Of a stretch of DNA of 12,239 nucleotides, positions 7,180-12,239 are shown one piece after another. The position numbers and the translations under genes are program-made. A model generated the notes under the pieces. That model saw only the letters and a program-made list of their open reading frames with translations. It was not told the DNA's origin and ran no database searches. This DNA comes from Sulfurovaceae bacterium (lineage in GTDB: Bacteria; Campylobacterota; Campylobacteria; Campylobacterales; Sulfurovaceae), in NCBI GenBank assembly GCA_029933395.1, contig JAOZOG010000048.1, positions 1 through 12,239 on the forward strand, in the 5' to 3' direction. Every line of letters begins with the position of its first letter. Within the stretch, counting starts at the first letter, position 1.

Positions 7180-8358
7180 ATGATACAGCTGCGAAAAACT
7201 GAGGCACTCGACCCGGCCTACCTGGAAAAACTGGGCTTCGTCTGGCATACAGACAGTGACGAAACCCCCTATATCTCCGATCAACTCGTCATACTCAGTG
7301 AAGCGGAAGCGGAAGCCTATTATGAGGCAGGGAACGAACTCTATGATATGTTCGTCGAAGCGGGCGATTATGTGATCGAAAACAACCTCTTCCATGAGAT
7401 CGGTATCCCCTTCAATCTCATCGACCTGATCAAAGAGTCCTGGGAGAACGATGTACACTGGCATCTCTATGGCCGCTTCGATCTGGCAGGCGGTATCGAC
7501 GGCAAACCGATCAAACTCCTGGAGTTCAATGCCGATACCCCTACGGCTGTCTTCGAGACTGCCATTGTGCAGTGGGCGATCCTCAAGCAGAATAGCCTTG
7601 AGGAGGAGAGTCAATTCAATGCCCTCTATGAAGCACTGGTTGAAAACTTCAAACGCCTGGTTACGCTCGAAGAGAGTGTCGAAGCTTTTGAAGAACGATA
7701 TGAGGGATGGAAATTTCTTTTCACTTCCATCAAAGACAATGCCGAAGAGGAGAATACCGTCAGACTACTGCAGCATATTGCGGAAGAGGCCGGATATGTG
7801 ACAGAGTTTGCCTACATCGATGAAATAGAGTTCAGCGAAGAGGACGGTATCGTCTATGGGGGAGAAACGTATGAGCTCTGGTTCAAACTCATCCCATGGG
7901 AGGATATCGCCCTCGAAGAGTCTGACCTGGCGATGCTGCTCAAGAGTATTATCCTCAACCAGAAGGCGATTATCTTCAATCCCGCCTATACGCTGATGTT
8001 CCAGAGCAAGGCGATGCTGAAAATCCTCTGGGACCTCTACCCCGATCATCCGCTTCTGCTCAAAAGCGCTTTTGAGCCCCTTGCAGGAAAAAAGCAGGTC
8101 GCCAAACCGATCTTTGGGCGTGAAGGGGAGAGTGTCACTATCCTCAATGCAGATGGCAGCACCGCTGCTGCCATCGAAGGGGATTATGGCAATCACAAGA
8201 TGGTCTATCAAGCCTACACCGACCTCCCCAGGGACAGTGAAGGCGCACGCTACCAGGCCGGTCTCTTCTTTGCTTATGAATCGTGCGCCGTCGGCTTCCG
8301 TAAAGGTGGCCTGATTCTCGACAATATGTCAAAGTTCGTAGGGCATATCGTCAGATAA
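7180..8358 (+). CDS. Glutathionylspermidine synthase-like ATP-grasp carboxylate-amine ligase
   Basis: A 392-residue protein resembling the synthetase domain of glutathionylspermidine synthase and the stand-alone E. coli paralogues YgiC and YjfC. The family activates a peptide C-terminal carboxylate with ATP and joins it to an amine. Conserved segments are YGRFDLAGGIDGKPIKLLEFNADTPT (around 97-123), with the acidic/asparagine residues expected at the Mg-ATP and substrate site, NPAYTLMFQSKAML (about 267-280) and the ATP-binding VAKPIFGREGESVT (about 307-320). It lacks the N-terminal amidase domain of bifunctional E. coli Gsp. No signal peptide is seen, so it is cytosolic. GTG at 7177 directly after the lipoprotein TAA, or ATG at 7180, could be the start; I choose ATG because no ribosome site separates them. 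The abutting stop and start imply translational coupling with the UPF0323 gene. The real substrate is unknown; glutathione/spermidine should not be assumed. Confidence 0.88.
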   Translation: MIQLRKTEALDPAYLEKLGFVWHTDSDETPYISDQLVILSEAEAEAYYEAGNELYDMFVEAGDYVIENNLFHEIGIPFNLIDLIKESWENDVHWHLYGRFDLAGGIDGKPIKLLEFNADTPTAVFETAIVQWAILKQNSLEEESQFNALYEALVENFKRLVTLEESVEAFEERYEGWKFLFTSIKDNAEEENTVRLLQHIAEEAGYVTEFAYIDEIEFSEEDGIVYGGETYELWFKLIPWEDIALEESDLAMLLKSIILNQKAIIFNPAYTLMFQSKAMLKILWDLYPDHPLLLKSAFEPLAGKKQVAKPIFGREGESVTILNADGSTAAAIEGDYGNHKMVYQAYTDLPRDSEGARYQAGLFFAYESCAVGFRKGGLILDNMSKFVGHIVR

Positions 8359-8360
8359 AC

Positions 8361-8386
8361 AAAGGGGGTTGCGCCGACCGTCCTTT
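8361..8386 (+). terminator. Putative terminator hairpin after the ATP-grasp gene
   Basis: Starting 3 nt after the stop codon, AAAGG (8361-8365) pairs with CCTTT (8382-8386), continued by a G-U pair and GGTT with GACC around a GCGCC loop, with one bulged G at 8380. A pyrimidine-rich, T-rich stretch follows (8384-8407) but there is no clean T-run, so termination may be partial or factor-assisted. Confidence 0.42.
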
Positions 8387-8511
8387 CTACTCATCTCTTC
8401 TTTTTCAGACATTTTTAAAAATCTTTATTTATCAATTATTTTGTACCGTTTTCAACGAATGGAAAAAAATTATTTATTTTTAATTGCTTATAGTTTATAT
8501 AATTTTATTTT

Positions 8512-8555
8512 ATTAATCATTCATTAATCCTCTGTTCACCCGCTATTCACTTAAT
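8512..8555 (+). repeat. 11-bp-phased short direct repeats upstream of a promoter
   Basis: ATTAATC occurs at 8512-8518 and 8523-8529, and TTCAC at 8535-8539 and 8546-8550. Each pair is spaced exactly 11 bp, about one helical turn. ATTCATTAAT (8519-8528) and ATTCACTTAAT (8545-8555) also resemble each other. They end just upstream of a TATAAT box. This may be an activator site or UP-like DNA, or chance in very AT-rich sequence. Confidence 0.3.
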
Positions 8556-8564
8556 TAGTATAAT
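8535..8564 (+). promoter_or_regulatory. Candidate promoter for the beta-propeller lipoprotein gene
   Basis: A perfect -10 hexamer TATAAT at 8559-8564 follows TTCACC at 8535-8540 (four of six matches to TTGACA) with an 18-bp spacer. The -10 is 30 nt upstream of the GTG start, leaving a short AT-rich leader with AAGGAGA at 8584-8590. The whole spacer 8387-8594 is extremely AT-rich and otherwise shows no gene. Confidence 0.55.
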
Positions 8565-8594
8565 ATTAAATAATTTAAAAGATAAGGAGAGTGT

Positions 8595-9905
8595 GTGAAA
8601 AGATTTGCTTTGCCCCTGAGTGGGATCCTATTAATGGTTCTAATGTTGGGTTGCGGTACGGAAGGAAGCAATAGCAATAGTAACAGTAATAGCAACGACA
8701 AGAAGAACGTGAATCCTGCTCCAAATCCAGGCGGCGAAGTCACAAAGGCTTTTTTTGGAGACAAAGCCAATAATCAGGTAGTCGTCGTGGACGTTGAAAA
8801 TATGAAACTGGTGACACAGGTACCTACCGGGCACCTGATAACCTATACAGCCGACAAAGTGACAGGTCGACCAAAAGTATATGTAGTCAATCGCGGCAGC
8901 AACGCTATGGATGTACAGGATGTCAACAGCTATCAAATTATCAAAACCATACCGCTTGATCACTTCCCGAGAAGTGCGGAGCAGATGAATACAACCTTGC
9001 AGCTGAACGAAACATCGGGTATGGACAAAGCGATGGCAAGTATTATTGACTACAATACCGATGAAGTAGTGGCGGTTGTAGGCACGAACCAGAAGGTCGA
9101 CAAAAACAACAATCCAAATTTTGGCGGCTCACATGCAACCGGCCACCCTTTCTGGCTGGATGCCAATCACTTTGCACTGCTGGATCGATACAAAAGAAAA
9201 GTGATCACCTATTATGTTCAGAAGGATGTCAATGGTGAATGGGCGGTGGCCAAATTGAATGAAATAGCTACCACAAGCTCCATCCACCAGATTGTTCCGA
9301 GAAAAGGTGATTATTTTGGCGACCCCAACCTCTTTTATGGAACAGCGGAGGGAGCACCAGGCATCTATCCCTCTATTATAGAGTTCAGACTTATCCCCGG
9401 ACAGGGTTTGGTGAAGTCAAGAGAACTCCAACTCAAGAAGGATGGTGTAGATCTCAACAGTATGTGGTTGCATCATGGAGATTTTCATCCTTCACAGTCA
9501 CTTCTCTATGTCGGATCAGGTGATGGCACTCTATTTATAATCAACTACGCGACGATGACGATTGAGAAGACCATCCAGGCAGGTAAAGGTGCTGGTCATA
9601 CTGTAATGATACCGCAAAAGAATCTGGCTATTGTTATCAACCACAAGGATGTCTTCGTGACCGTTGTCAACCTCGCAACAAATAGTAAAATTGCCGATGT
9701 CAAAGTAAGTGATCATAATGAGTGGGTAGGAAGCAAAACCATTCAAGCACATCCAAAATACCATTTTTCCGCAAATGGAAAATACTTTTATGCTTTTCTT
9801 ACCGAAGAGGGCAGAATGTATAAAATGGATCTGGACACTTTAACGGTTGCAGGTAGCGTAGAGACCGGAGGAAAACCTGCACAGGGGTCATTCGTCAAAT
9901 ATTAA
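8595..9905 (+). CDS. Histidine-rich beta-propeller-like lipoprotein
   Basis: A 436-residue lipoprotein of unknown function. The signal peptide is MKRFALPLSGILLMVLMLG with lipobox LMLGC (lipidated Cys20). A flexible tether follows, with five Ser-Asn dipeptides (25-34) and an Asn/Pro-rich stretch to about 47. The rest shows repeated beta-propeller (YVTN/cytochrome-D1-like) units such as NNQVVVVDVENMKLVTQVPTG, then LLYVGSGDGTLFIINYATMT (301-320) and a last blade with YKMDLDTLTVAGSVETGGKP (409-428); I count seven or eight blades. Histidines recur in blade-start positions: HATGHP (180-185), His192, His231, LHHGDFHP (292-299), AGHT, INHKD, DHNEW and AHPKYHF, which could bind a metal or cofactor. 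No CxxCH haem site is present. Start is GTG with AAGGAGA 4 nt upstream. It is a single-gene unit between an AT-rich promoter region and a stem-loop. It may be a periplasmic-facing sensor or oxidoreductase accessory; that is a guess. Confidence 0.85.
   Translation: MKRFALPLSGILLMVLMLGCGTEGSNSNSNSNSNDKKNVNPAPNPGGEVTKAFFGDKANNQVVVVDVENMKLVTQVPTGHLITYTADKVTGRPKVYVVNRGSNAMDVQDVNSYQIIKTIPLDHFPRSAEQMNTTLQLNETSGMDKAMASIIDYNTDEVVAVVGTNQKVDKNNNPNFGGSHATGHPFWLDANHFALLDRYKRKVITYYVQKDVNGEWAVAKLNEIATTSSIHQIVPRKGDYFGDPNLFYGTAEGAPGIYPSIIEFRLIPGQGLVKSRELQLKKDGVDLNSMWLHHGDFHPSQSLLYVGSGDGTLFIINYATMTIEKTIQAGKGAGHTVMIPQKNLAIVINHKDVFVTVVNLATNSKIADVKVSDHNEWVGSKTIQAHPKYHFSANGKYFYAFLTEEGRMYKMDLDTLTVAGSVETGGKPAQGSFVKY
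8667..8696 (+). repeat. In-frame hexanucleotide tandem repeat (Ser-Asn tether)
   Basis: Five tandem hexamers of the form AGYAAY (AGCAAT, AGCAAT, AGTAAC, AGTAAT, AGCAAC) encode (Ser-Asn)5 directly after the lipidated cysteine. Because the unit is 6 bp, gain or loss of copies would change tether length without shifting the frame. Confidence 0.8.
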
Positions 9906-9926
9906 ATCACGATTTCCAAACGATCT

Positions 9927-9947
9927 GCCCCAATCACAGATTGGGGC
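9927..9947. terminator. Perfect 9-bp stem-loop after the propeller lipoprotein
   Basis: GCCCCAATC (9927-9935) and GATTGGGGC (9939-9947) form a perfect stem with a 3-nt loop, 21 nt beyond the stop codon. There is no adjacent T-run on either strand, so it may be a transcript-end or stabilising structure rather than a classic intrinsic terminator. It lies between two convergent genes and could serve either strand. Confidence 0.5.
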
Positions 9948-10011
9948 TTGGCACTATAGAAAATTTTCCCAGACTGACTATGAAGAGCTCCTTCATCTTC
10001 CAAACGACTTG

Positions 10012-10036
10012 AAAAAAATAGCTATTCCGGCTACTT
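10012..10036 (-). terminator. Putative intrinsic terminator of the nagA operon
   Basis: On the minus strand, TAGC (10033-10030, including the stop codon of the small protein) pairs with GCTA (10022-10019) around a 7-nt loop, followed at once by seven T residues (10018-10012). A-T and G-U pairs can lengthen the stem into the preceding AAGAAG. The stem is weak in GC, but the position and T-run fit the end of the nagA-EIIA-small-protein transcript. Confidence 0.42.
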
Positions 10037-10123
10037 CTTCTTGGGCATCTTCATTACCACAATGAAGACAACAACGATGACAACATAGAGGATATAGGTC
10101 GTAATATCGTCACTCTGCGGCAT
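10031..10123 (-). CDS. 30-residue single-TM small membrane protein, coupled to EIIA
   Basis: A short frame of 30 codons plus TAG. It has an acidic N-terminus MPQSDDITT, one very hydrophobic helix (residues 7-24: ITTYILYVVIVVVFIVVM) and a basic tail KMPKKK. By the positive-inside rule the lysine tail faces the cytosol. The ATG overlaps the EIIA stop by one base (TAATG), and GGAG in the last EIIA codons lies 8 nt upstream, a typical arrangement for translational coupling. An intrinsic-terminator-like T-run follows directly. These signals make it a likely real gene despite its size. No family is recognised. It could anchor or regulate EIIA, or belong with an unrelated membrane complex; nothing in the sequence settles that. 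Confidence 0.65.
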   Translation of the reverse strand: MPQSDDITTYILYVVIVVVFIVVMKMPKKK

Positions 10124-10593
10124 TATTTTAACTCCATAATTGTCTCTGCAGCAGCAACACTACCGCCTCTCTTCACTATCTCTTTGAAGCTTCCTGTCTC
10201 ACTGACAATAACCGGAGTAACGATCTCCTTCCCCAGAGATTTGATCCGCTCCAGATCTGCCTCCACGACAGGATCTCCAGCCTGAAGCGTGTCGCCCTCT
10301 TTGGCCAGTGCCTTGAATCCGTCTCCCTTGAGATCTACGGTATCCAGACCGATATGCACCATCACTTCGACACCGCTGTCATGCCTGACAATATAGGCAT
10401 GGTGTGTCTCGAACAGTTTACTCAGTTTACCGCTTATGGGTGCCCCGAATATACCCTCTTCTGGAATGACAGCGACTCCGTCACCCACCATCTTCTGCGA
10501 AAAAACCTCATCATTGACCGATTCGAGACCGATGCACTCCCCAGTCACAGGAGAAGCAATCTCCAATTTTTTAGCCTTAAACAATCCAAACAT
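10123..10593 (-). CDS. crr: PTS glucose-type EIIA phosphocarrier domain protein
   Basis: A stand-alone EIIA of the glucose/N-acetylglucosamine type, 156 residues (E. coli EIIA-Glc is 169). It would accept phosphate from HPr on a histidine and pass it to an EIIB domain or act as a regulator. Seen: EIASPVTGECIGL (11-23), GDGVAVIPEEG (37-47), ETHHAYIVRHDSGVEVMVHIG (62-82) with His65 and His80 matching catalytic His75 and His90 of E. coli, then LDTVDLKGDGF (83-93), and EGDTLQAGDPVVEADL (98-113). Both active-site histidines are present, so it should be phosphorylatable. AAGGA lies 8 nt before the ATG. It follows nagA after 44 nt on the same strand and overlaps the small membrane protein gene. No HPr, Enzyme I or EIIBC gene is in the window, so the partner is unknown. 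The symbol is by homology only. Confidence 0.92.
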   Translation of the reverse strand: MFGLFKAKKLEIASPVTGECIGLESVNDEVFSQKMVGDGVAVIPEEGIFGAPISGKLSKLFETHHAYIVRHDSGVEVMVHIGLDTVDLKGDGFKALAKEGDTLQAGDPVVEADLERIKSLGKEIVTPVIVSETGSFKEIVKRGGSVAAAETIMELK

Positions 10594-10637
10594 ATTTTAT
10601 CCTTTTTCTCCGGGTATTATACAAAAAATTGATGGAT

Positions 10638-11762
10638 TCAACACTTCCACTCTCCATTGATATATACAGACTGGATATTCACATCCTCGTCAAAAATCAC
10701 AATGTCAGCATCCTTTCCCCTCTCCAGGGATCCGCAGGTGAGGCCAAGTCTTTTTGCCGGGAGTGTCGTTGCAGCGTAAACGGCTTCGGCCAGTGTCGCC
10801 TCTGTATGCTTGCAGTAGTGGCGTACCGCCTCATTGAGCTTCAAAACACTCCCGGCCAGGACGCCATCATCGAGTTCTGCCCTGCCCTCACTCACTGTGA
10901 CTCTCTGGCCCCCGAGATCATAGATGCCACTCTTCATGCATCCTGCCCGCATCGCATCGGTGATCAGGATTACCCTCTCCCCCATCACCCTCTCGACCGT
11001 ACCGAGTACCGAAGGGTGGGTATGAATCAGATCGGCAATAATATCTGCCGTCACATCACTGTCAAAAACTGCCCCCACGATCCCAGGCTTTCGGTGATGC
11101 CAGGGCGGCATCGCATTGAACAGATGGGTCGCATGCGAAACACCCCAGCCGAAACTCTTCAGTGTACCCTCATAATCCATATCACTGTGACCGATACTCA
11201 GGAGAATATGCGGATAAACCTCTGTCATCGTTTCGATAAACGCCCGGGCACCTTTCATCTCCGGTGCTATCGTAATCACGCGTACCAGATCGAGCCAGGG
11301 CTCCAGCCAGTCGAAAGTCGGCTCTTGAATATGGCTGCTGTCCTGTGCTCCGCTTCGTGAAGGATTGATGAAGGGCCCCTCCAGGTGAACACCCACGATT
11401 TTTGCCCCACTCACTTTCGGCCCATAGTTTCGAACTGTCTCGAGTGCTTCGATGATGGCAGGCTCCGCCATCGTCATCGTCGTTGCCACAAATGAAGTCG
11501 TACCTGTCTGCAACAGTGTCCTGGAGATCGTTTCCAGCGCTTCAGCTGTCGCATCCATCACATCGGAACCACCGCTGCCATGAAGATGTATATCGACAAA
11601 ACCTGCACTGACATAATGGCCCTTTGCATCGATGACTTCACACTCCGGCCCTGGCTTCTCTCTGCTGATTCCCCTGATCTTTTCATCGAAAAAAAGGATA
11701 GAACCCTCGATCATCTTTTTTCCGTCGATAATTTTTCCGTTGACAACTGCTTTCATATCCAT
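10638..11762 (-). CDS. nagA: N-acetylglucosamine-6-phosphate deacetylase
   Basis: A 374-residue amidohydrolase that removes acetate from GlcNAc-6-phosphate in amino-sugar catabolism or cell-wall recycling, in the cytosol. Seen: FVDIHLHGSGGSDVMD (55-70), VHLEGPFINPSRSGAQ (125-140) with metal ligand Glu128, SIGHSD (189-194) with His192, ATHLFNAMPPWHHRKPG (211-227) with His213, LITDAMRAG (266-274) with catalytic Asp269, and LAGSVLKLNEAVR (302-314). The H-x-H at 59/61 is of the Bacillus type, allowing a second metal, where E. coli NagA has Gln and Asn. No Shine-Dalgarno precedes the ATG; TATAAT (minus strand, 11768-11763) directly abuts it. Another ATG lies two codons in (11756) and could be the true start of a leaderless mRNA. 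It leads the operon with EIIA and the small membrane protein. No nagB is in view. Confidence 0.95.
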   Translation of the reverse strand: MDMKAVVNGKIIDGKKMIEGSILFFDEKIRGISREKPGPECEVIDAKGHYVSAGFVDIHLHGSGGSDVMDATAEALETISRTLLQTGTTSFVATTMTMAEPAIIEALETVRNYGPKVSGAKIVGVHLEGPFINPSRSGAQDSSHIQEPTFDWLEPWLDLVRVITIAPEMKGARAFIETMTEVYPHILLSIGHSDMDYEGTLKSFGWGVSHATHLFNAMPPWHHRKPGIVGAVFDSDVTADIIADLIHTHPSVLGTVERVMGERVILITDAMRAGCMKSGIYDLGGQRVTVSEGRAELDDGVLAGSVLKLNEAVRHYCKHTEATLAEAVYAATTLPAKRLGLTCGSLERGKDADIVIFDEDVNIQSVYINGEWKC

Positions 11763-11768
11763 ATTATA
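11763..11768 (-). promoter_or_regulatory. TATAAT box abutting the nagA start
   Basis: A perfect -10 consensus on the minus strand touches the first ATG of nagA. No good -35 is seen (TTAAGT at 17-bp spacing). If it is the real -10, transcription would begin near the second ATG and give a leaderless message. Confidence 0.35.
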
Positions 11769-11838
11769 GCTTGAAGTTTATCGATACTTAATGGCTTTCC
11801 GATAGAATACGGCAAATTTCAGACCCCAAGGATAAATG

Positions 11839-12239
11839 ATGAAAAAAATTCTACTCACCCTACTTGTATTGCTTATCGTCGCAACCGGCGCACTCTTCCT
11901 GCTCAACGGCAAAGATACCTACGATGCCGACAAATACTCTGCAAGTGCCAGCGACGGACTCAAACAGGGCTCGAAGATCAACTTCACCCTGCCTGATCAG
12001 TTCGATAAATCCCATACACTCAGCAACGATACCCAAAAGCTCATTCTGGTCTTCGCGAAGGCCACCGGACACACTGTCAAAGAGTTCCTCAAAGAACAGC
12101 CTGCCGATTACCTCCAGAAACATCACGCACTCTTCATAGCCGATATCAGCCCGATGCCGGTCATCATCCGCAACACTTTTGCCCTCCCCGATCTCAAAAA
12201 GCAGCACTACAGTGTCCTGTTGATCTACGACAAAAAGAT
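11839..12239 (+). CDS. Predicted exported thioredoxin-fold-like protein (3' end outside window)
   Basis: The first 133 codons are visible and the frame is still open at the window edge. Residues 1-23 (MKKILLTLLVLLIVATGALF and on) form a signal peptide or anchor without a lipobox. The mature part contains INFTLPDQFDKSHTLS (47-62), KLILVFAKATGHTVKEFL (67-84) and HHALFIADISPMPVIIRNTF (95-114), then LLIYDKK. The pattern of a strand ending in VFAK, a helix, then a strand with FIADIS resembles AhpC/thioredoxin-like folds, but no cysteine occurs in the visible part, so a redox CxxC centre is absent. Similar FIADIS-MP proteins are familiar from marine proteobacteria as uncharacterised proteins. AAGGA lies 6 nt before this ATG; an ATG one codon earlier (11836) is only 3 nt away and less likely. 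It diverges from nagA across 76 bp. Confidence 0.8.
   Translation, partial: MKKILLTLLVLLIVATGALFLLNGKDTYDADKYSASASDGLKQGSKINFTLPDQFDKSHTLSNDTQKLILVFAKATGHTVKEFLKEQPADYLQKHHALFIADISPMPVIIRNTFALPDLKKQHYSVLLIYDKK

Noticed and set aside
8459..8527. 22-residue hydrophobic frame starting ATGGAAAAAAAT in the AT-rich spacer
   Set aside because: No ribosome site, and AT-rich DNA by itself yields Leu/Ile/Phe/Tyr codons; no coupling to a neighbour, unlike the 30-residue protein after EIIA.
8595..9905. Propeller lipoprotein as cytochrome cd1 nitrite reductase or N2O reductase itself
   Set aside because: No CxxCH haem-c domain, no CuA cupredoxin domain, and too short; only a propeller resemblance can be supported.
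10629..11360. 243-codon open frame on the plus strand over nagA
   Set aside because: nagA on the opposite strand has the full set of amidohydrolase motifs; this translation shows none and has a low-complexity Cys/His bias.

Overview
The window looks like a chromosomal segment of a Campylobacterota (epsilonproteobacterial) organism, probably a free-living Sulfurovum/Sulfurimonas-type bacterium. Three things support this. The order bioA (divergent) / PpiD-like chaperone - ftsA - ftsZ is, from memory, the arrangement in Helicobacter pylori (HP0976-HP0979), and Campylobacter jejuni keeps the chaperone-ftsA-ftsZ part. A UPF0323 lipoprotein is paired with a glutathionylspermidine-synthase-like ATP-grasp gene, also as in Helicobacter and Campylobacter. 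Base composition is moderate in genes, with very AT-rich intergenic DNA. The genus is inferred and was not tested.

Layout. Positions 1-57 are the hydrophobic C-terminal tail of a plus-strand gene that starts outside the window. Positions 103-2224 hold a minus-strand group in the order bioA, small lipoprotein, RidA-family protein. A 107-bp divergent spacer separates bioA from a tight plus-strand cluster: PpiD-like membrane chaperone (2332-3804), ftsA (3806-5257, TTG start) and ftsZ (5278-6462). Then come the UPF0323 lipoprotein and its ATP-grasp partner (6574-8358), which abut. A very AT-rich spacer (8359-8594) with a promoter-like TATAAT and 11-bp-phased repeats precedes a histidine-rich beta-propeller-like lipoprotein (8595-9905). 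Convergent to it is a minus-strand operon: nagA, a glucose-type PTS EIIA, and a 30-residue single-TM protein whose start codon overlaps the EIIA stop. The window ends in the first 133 codons of an exported thioredoxin-fold-like protein lacking cysteines.

How the genes fit together. FtsZ forms the division ring, FtsA tethers it to the membrane, and the PpiD-like protein is an anchored periplasmic folding factor expressed with them. The UPF0323/ATP-grasp pair resembles E. coli ygiB-ygiC and yjfM-yjfC: an exported lipoprotein with a low-complexity tail next to a cytosolic carboxylate-amine ligase. The lipoprotein here ends in Gly-Gly, which suggests, but does not show, that it is the ligase's substrate. 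NagA plus EIIA suggests amino-sugar handling or PTS-type signalling in a lineage whose best-studied pathogens lack a PTS; no permease, HPr or Enzyme I is visible here.

The most interesting leads are the lipoprotein/ATP-grasp pair, the previously overlooked small membrane protein after EIIA, the PpiD homologue without a parvulin domain, and the RidA protein with methionine where E. coli RidA has Glu120. No mobile element, tRNA, rRNA or CRISPR array was seen.
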